From UBA5072 sp963822145 (lineage in GTDB: Bacteria > Bacteroidota > Bacteroidia > Bacteroidales > UBA10428): a stretch of 64,000 bases of DNA. Where the stretch lies: NCBI GenBank assembly GCA_963822145.1, contig CAWGGG010000004.1, positions 1,054,001 to 1,118,000 of the forward strand, given 5' to 3'. Shown here piece after piece: positions 60,190 to 64,000 of this stretch. Numbering within the stretch: the stretch's first letter is position 1; each line of letters begins with the position of its first letter. Both the position numbers and the translations under genes were made by a program. The notes beneath the pieces were generated by a model. The model did not search any database and was not told the DNA's origin. It saw only the letters and a program-made list of their open reading frames with translations.

Positions 60190-60926
60190 AGTATGGATTG
60201 ATTGAGCTGTGCTTTCCGGTATCCTGCCAACAACCTGTAAAGTCCGGCCAGGATGATAACCTCTCCGGATACAAACAAGGACCAGTTGAACTTAACCGGC
60301 ACATATAGCTGAAGCATCAGGCGGGAACTTTCTGCACGCAACATGTCTGACAGTGAAAAGTCAGTCATTACAAAGGTGCAGAAATCCCAAATAAAGGCTG
60401 TAAAGATCAGGATTGACCCTGCGAAGATCATGGCGGGTGTATGCCACCTCAGGTCAATCCGAAGGTCTTTCCTTTCAAAATGAAGAATTATCAGGGACAT
60501 CAGGATCATGGTTGCAGAAACTGCAAGCGGAGTGATTACGGGACCGGTCCACATCACCGGGATCAGGAACAGGATATCCCAGGTCATGATTGATTCCGGC
60601 CAATGTATCAACAGTTTGAGGAATACATAATAAAAGACATCCCATATGGCGAAAGCGTAAAGGAACCAGGCAAATCTTTCCCTGAGATTCCGTCCGGCTA
60701 AAAAACCGACCGACAGCAGCATGAGTATGGTGGCAGTTTCACGCAGAATCTCGGTCAGGGCAACACTCCCTGTTAAAGGATGAATGGGAAAAGCAAAACC
60801 TGCCGGATAATATATCTCCCGGAGGTAAATCACTACGGCACTCTCCAGGAATCCCATGGCGATGCTGAAGACGGTCATTATTCCAAGGATCTTCTTTATC
60901 GCAGAAGCTGGCATATGGCGATTCAT
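60186..60926 (-). CDS. Seven-helix membrane protein of unknown function
   Basis: I do not recognise this 246-residue protein. It has about seven hydrophobic segments (near 10-35, 60-78, 86-104, 118-140, 142-150, 168-186 and 215-234). Conserved-looking features are FLESAVVIYLREIYYP in helix 1 and AFAIWDVFYYVFLKLLIHWPESIMTWDILFLIPVMWTGPV in mid-protein. No catalytic motif or Cys cluster is seen. Its stop overlaps the start of the GH9-deacetylase gene (ATGA, 60186-60189), so the two are translationally coupled. A -7 box at 60931-60938 is so close to the ATG at 60926 that the real start may be the ATG four codons later (60914), or the message may be leaderless. Confidence 0.65.
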   Translation of the reverse strand: MNRHMPASAIKKILGIMTVFSIAMGFLESAVVIYLREIYYPAGFAFPIHPLTGSVALTEILRETATILMLLSVGFLAGRNLRERFAWFLYAFAIWDVFYYVFLKLLIHWPESIMTWDILFLIPVMWTGPVITPLAVSATMILMSLIILHFERKDLRIDLRWHTPAMIFAGSILIFTAFIWDFCTFVMTDFSLSDMLRAESSRLMLQLYVPVKFNWSLFVSGEVIILAGLYRLLAGYRKAQLNQSIL

Positions 60927-60930
60927 TTCT

Positions 60931-60938
60931 CAAATTTA
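60931..60938 (-). promoter_or_regulatory. -7 box of the membrane protein / GH9-deacetylase operon
   Basis: The minus strand reads TAAATTTG, a perfect TAnnTTTG, ending 4 bases before the ATG at 60926. It is back to back with the plus-strand box at 60973-60980. Confidence 0.4.
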
Positions 60939-60972
60939 CTATAATATCTCTTTTAATGAAGCGCGATTCGAC

Positions 60973-60980
60973 TATATTTG
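60973..60980 (+). promoter_or_regulatory. -7 box of the T9SS-sorted protein gene
   Basis: TATATTTG is a perfect TAnnTTTG, preceded at about 19 bases by a TTTT stretch. It lies 47 bases upstream of the ATG at 61028. Confidence 0.45.
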
Positions 60981-61027
60981 GAGTAATAATTCGACCGGAT
61001 TCCCGTTCGCAGTATACATGAATCTGT

Positions 61028-62527
61028 ATGAAGAAAAAAAAATTGCTGATCATAGGACTTCTGTTGCAGTTGTGTTTCTTTGCTTACCCACAATTCCCCA
61101 ACAAACCCAATTTATATTATGTTACTGTTGATCCCGAAACCGGCTGTGATATCATTGTCTGGCTCCCCAGCATTACCCCCCCCGATTTTGATGATTATCA
61201 TATAGGACAAGTGACTGTGGCTAATCCACTCGAACCACCGGTACTTACTCAGGTTGGAATTGTAGATTCATCTGTTACACAATTTACAAATTGCAATACA
61301 AATTCCAGAAATGAACCCGTAGGTTATTCAGTATGGGCTTTCAGGAATGTTGGTACTGGCTATCCAAGTGGTTTTGATGCGCCCGACAGCACCATATTTC
61401 TCACGGCTGATTATGATACCTGCACAGCCAGCATCGCACTGAACTGGAGCGGATACAATACCTGGGGTGATTCGATCACCGCGTACAACATCTATCGCAG
61501 GACCGGTCCGCTTAACTATGTACTGATCAACCAGGTGCCCGGGTCCGAGAATTCCTATGTTATCAGCAATGTGGCATCCAGTCAGACCTATGAAATATTT
61601 GTAGAAGCACAGCATGCAGATGGGATCAGGCAATCAGCTTCCAACCGGGTGGATATTCCAACCGCCACTACCCAGCCCCCGGTTACCATGATCGCGGATT
61701 TTGCCACCCTTGGTGCCGGGAATACCATTGATCTTTCCTTCATCCTAATCGGTAGTACAGGCCCGGCCAGGTATGTCCTTTCCCGCAGCGATTTCCTGAA
61801 CGGTACATTTTCACCCATAACCAGTTTCAATACCGGCGATACGCAGATCCAATTTACTGACGAAACCTCTTTTACATCCGGCGTATATTTTTACCGGCTG
61901 GAGGGGTTCAACAATTGTGATCAGCCATATGCCTTCTCCAACATCGCCAGTAACATTGTTATAGAAGGTTCGCTGGCCGGAAATACGGTTACCCTATCAT
62001 GGAATGCTTACGAGACCTGGCTGGGGGGTGTTGACCAGTACCGGATCATTCGTACCAGCGGTCGTGTTAATCCCGTAATTGATACTTTTGGGGTCAGGCA
62101 GAATACAAACTATGAGGAAGATCTGAGCGCACAGGTGTTCTATCCGGATCCTGTCAGCAGTCTGGTTTGTTATCAGATCGAAGCCACGGAATTGACGAAC
62201 GCCTATGGCACAAAGGGCAAAAGCCTTTCCAATCGCATCTGTTTTTCGATCAACCCGGATATCCGTATGCCAAACGCCTTCATTCCTAACGACAACGATC
62301 CGGCCAACCAGCTTTTTGAACCGGTGTTTTCTTTCCAGCCTGAACATTATGAGATGATTATATACAACAGGCTGGGCACCAAAATATGGGAGGGATCCAG
62401 TCCCTGGGATGGTAAAGTAAACGGTAAGTTTGTGCCCGAAGGTGTTTATATTTACAATATCAGGGTTTTCAATTATTCAAACGAATATACCACTCTCGAT
62501 GGCAAAGTTACCGTAGTATACCGGTAA
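61028..62527 (+). CDS. Secreted protein with fibronectin-like repeats and T9SS type B sorting domain
   Basis: The 499-residue protein has a signal peptide (MKKKKLLIIGLLLQLCFF, cleaved after about residue 22) and a middle of FN3-like beta-domains (VALNWSGYNTWGDSITAYNIYRR and VTLSWNAYETWLGGVDQYRIIRT show the WxxY pattern). The end reads MPNAFIPNDNDPANQLFEP, YEMIIYNRLGTKIWEGSSPWDGK and VPEGVYIYNIRVF. That is the gliding-motility-associated C-terminal domain used as a type B signal for type IX secretion and surface attachment. The protein is therefore likely at the cell surface. Its binding partner is unknown. It is the sole gene of its transcription unit as far as seen. Confidence 0.88.
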   Translation: MKKKKLLIIGLLLQLCFFAYPQFPNKPNLYYVTVDPETGCDIIVWLPSITPPDFDDYHIGQVTVANPLEPPVLTQVGIVDSSVTQFTNCNTNSRNEPVGYSVWAFRNVGTGYPSGFDAPDSTIFLTADYDTCTASIALNWSGYNTWGDSITAYNIYRRTGPLNYVLINQVPGSENSYVISNVASSQTYEIFVEAQHADGIRQSASNRVDIPTATTQPPVTMIADFATLGAGNTIDLSFILIGSTGPARYVLSRSDFLNGTFSPITSFNTGDTQIQFTDETSFTSGVYFYRLEGFNNCDQPYAFSNIASNIVIEGSLAGNTVTLSWNAYETWLGGVDQYRIIRTSGRVNPVIDTFGVRQNTNYEEDLSAQVFYPDPVSSLVCYQIEATELTNAYGTKGKSLSNRICFSINPDIRMPNAFIPNDNDPANQLFEPVFSFQPEHYEMIIYNRLGTKIWEGSSPWDGKVNGKFVPEGVYIYNIRVFNYSNEYTTLDGKVTVVYR

Positions 62528-62584
62528 TTCCCCTTGCCTTCCTTTTCTTTTTGATCTCATGTACCCGGAATGACGCAAATATGT

Positions 62585-62592
62585 TAATTTTG
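62585..62592 (+). promoter_or_regulatory. Possible -7 box of the rel gene
   Basis: TAATTTTG is a perfect TAnnTTTG located 36 bases before the ATG at 62629. No TTTG is found 19-21 bases upstream, so the call is tentative. Confidence 0.35.
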
Positions 62593-62628
62593 CATATTAG
62601 TCAACCAGTCAATATCTGATCGCATTCC

Positions 62629-64000
62629 ATGAGTTCCACCCTTACGGCAGAGGAAATACAAATCAGGCGCGAATTTAATGACCTGCTGGAAAACTGTATC
62701 CGCTGTAATAAGCGCAGTGACAGGGCATTGATTCGAAAAGCATTCAGGATGGCCGACAATGCTCATAAGGGAGCATTGCGCTTATCAGGAGAACCATACA
62801 TTTTACATCCGATGGCCGTGGCCAGGATCGTATCGCAGGAAATGGGACTCGGCGTAAAGGCCATTGTAGCGGCTCTCCTGCATGATGTGGTTGAAGATAC
62901 CGATTTTACGCTGGAAGATATTGAGAATCACTTTGGCTCCAAAATTACATCCATTGTCGACGGGTTGACAAAAATATCCGGTGTTTTTGATAAAAATTCC
63001 ACCCTGCAGGCTGAGAATTTCAGAAAGATGTTGCTCACCCTTTCCGATGATGTGCGGGTGATCTTGATTAAACTCGCTGACAGGCTCCACAACATGCGGA
63101 CCCTGGGTTCGCTTCCGGTTGCCAAGCAGATGAAGATATCTGCCGAGACTTTATACCTGTATGCTCCGCTTGCCCATCGTATGGGCTTTTATTCCATCAA
63201 GGATGAGTTGGAGGACCTGAGCCTGAAATATCGTTTTCCCAAGGTTTTCCAGGAACTATCCGATAAACTGAGGGGACAGGAAAAGAGTCACCAGGCCTTT
63301 ATCCAGGAATTTGCCAAACCCATCAAGGAGCAATTGGAAAAGAACAGTATACAATATGACATCAGCGGGCGCTATAAGTCAATTTATTCCATTTGGCATA
63401 AAATGCAGACCAAGAACATTCCTTTCGAGGAAGTATATGACCTGATGGCCATACGGATTGTTTTTGATCCTCCGCCGGGCATCCCTGAAAAGACACAATG
63501 CTGGAATATTTATTCGATGATCACAGACATCTATATGCCCAAACCTGAAAGGATACGTGACTGGGTAAGCACACCAAAGGCAAATGGTTATGAAGCCCTG
63601 CATGCCACGGTAATGGGACCCAAGGGAAACTGGATGGAAGTCCAGATCCGGTCGAGGCGAATGGATGATATAGCTGAACGGGGGTTTGCAGCACACTGGA
63701 AATATAAGACGGACAGTTCCCATGAGAGCGAGCTCGACAAGTGGCTCAAGAGAATTCGGGAATTGCTGGCCAATCCCAATTCTGATGCACTTGAATTCCT
63801 GGATGATTTCAAACTGAACCTTTTTGCTTCGGAGATCCTGGTATTCACTCCCAAAGGAGATACCAAGACATTGCCGGTGAACAGCACCGTACTGGACTTT
63901 GCTTACGAAATTCACAGTGAGATAGGTCACAAAGCGATTGGTGCAAAGGTAAACCACCGGTTGGTGCCCCTCAATCATATATTGAAAAGCGGCGACCAGG
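62629..64000 (+). CDS. rel: Bifunctional Rel/SpoT (p)ppGpp synthetase/hydrolase, N-terminal part
   Basis: The frame is open from the ATG at 62629 to the right edge, 457 codons, so the 3' end is missing. An HD hydrolase domain has HPMAVA (60-65), HDVVEDT (85-91) and KLADRLHNMRT. The synthetase domain has GRYKSIYSIWHKM, DLMAIRIVF and TPKANGYEALHATV. A TGS domain begins near residue 405 (ILVFTPKGDTKTLP). With an intact HDxxED motif and an apparently intact synthetase it should both make and degrade (p)ppGpp in the stringent response. The regulatory C-terminal domains lie outside the window. A perfect -7 box precedes the start. Confidence 0.93.
   Translation, partial: MSSTLTAEEIQIRREFNDLLENCIRCNKRSDRALIRKAFRMADNAHKGALRLSGEPYILHPMAVARIVSQEMGLGVKAIVAALLHDVVEDTDFTLEDIENHFGSKITSIVDGLTKISGVFDKNSTLQAENFRKMLLTLSDDVRVILIKLADRLHNMRTLGSLPVAKQMKISAETLYLYAPLAHRMGFYSIKDELEDLSLKYRFPKVFQELSDKLRGQEKSHQAFIQEFAKPIKEQLEKNSIQYDISGRYKSIYSIWHKMQTKNIPFEEVYDLMAIRIVFDPPPGIPEKTQCWNIYSMITDIYMPKPERIRDWVSTPKANGYEALHATVMGPKGNWMEVQIRSRRMDDIAERGFAAHWKYKTDSSHESELDKWLKRIRELLANPNSDALEFLDDFKLNLFASEILVFTPKGDTKTLPVNSTVLDFAYEIHSEIGHKAIGAKVNHRLVPLNHILKSGDQ

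Noticed and set aside
1..64000. tRNA, rRNA, riboswitches, insertion sequences or integrase-type att sites
   Set aside because: No cloverleaf, conserved rRNA segment, transposase, integrase or long terminal repeat was recognised on either strand. A covariance-model scan would be needed to exclude small RNAs.

Overview
The window looks like chromosome of a member of the Bacteroidota, probably an anaerobic or facultative polysaccharide degrader. The support is lineage-typical proteins: a protein ending in a type IX secretion type B (gliding-motility C-terminal) sorting domain, a Bacteroidota-style TonB, DUF2807 and YD-repeat-like lipoproteins, lipobox signals, and several -7 boxes of the TAnnTTTG type. 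Genes are tightly packed. No gene-free stretch exceeds 300 bases, and I saw no tRNA, rRNA, CRISPR array, insertion sequence or phage gene.

Layout. 1-2.2 kb: start of an etfB-like gene, a D-lyxose/D-mannose isomerase and a DUF2807 lipoprotein. 2.3-8.7 kb: an operon with a MEMO1-AMMECR1 fusion lipoprotein, a membrane protein joining a cytochrome-b-like segment to a spermidine-synthase-like domain, the AmmeMemoRadiSam radical SAM enzyme with an export-like leader, and a secreted TPR protein. 8.8-24.2 kb: a seven-gene minus-strand export locus (ABC ATPase; ABC permease fused to an M1-like and a golvesin-like domain; TolC-type channel; adaptor; RND pump; RND pump fused to an ABC ATPase; ABC permease). 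This is the most unusual part of the window. 24.4-28.9 kb: a YD-repeat-like lipoprotein and a sulfur-handling group (double-rhodanese lipoprotein facing two cysteine-less rhodaneses and two YeeE/YedE half-transporters). 29-35.4 kb: YccF, then a histidine kinase and sigma-54 activator divergent from a MacB/FtsX-type ABC transporter that carries a sigma-54-like promoter. 35.5-39 kb: polyprenyl-phosphate glycosylation genes. 39.1-49.6 kb: a sugar permease facing a cellodextrin operon (Nudix-type regulator, Na+ symporter, GH94 phosphorylase, GH9 glucanase) that continues into a CcdA-like / polyferredoxin / small-protein redox group. 49.7-57.6 kb: a dicarboxylate symporter, an AddA/RecB-like helicase-nuclease, a YhcC-type radical SAM protein, an ECF sigma/anti-sigma pair and TonB. 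57.7-64 kb: a GH9-deacetylase fusion, a membrane protein, a T9SS-sorted protein and the start of a Rel (p)ppGpp synthetase/hydrolase.

How it fits together. The cellulose side is coherent: extracytoplasmic GH9 enzymes cut glucans, the symporter takes up products, and the cytoplasmic GH94 enzyme phosphorolyses the disaccharide under a sugar-sensing regulator. Four intergenic arrays share a 7-base period but use different units. They run almost exactly from one stop codon to the next start codon and are not explained by any gene.

Limits. Everything is from reading the sequence by eye. Family names come from recognisable motifs and not from database searches, and promoter calls rest on short motifs.
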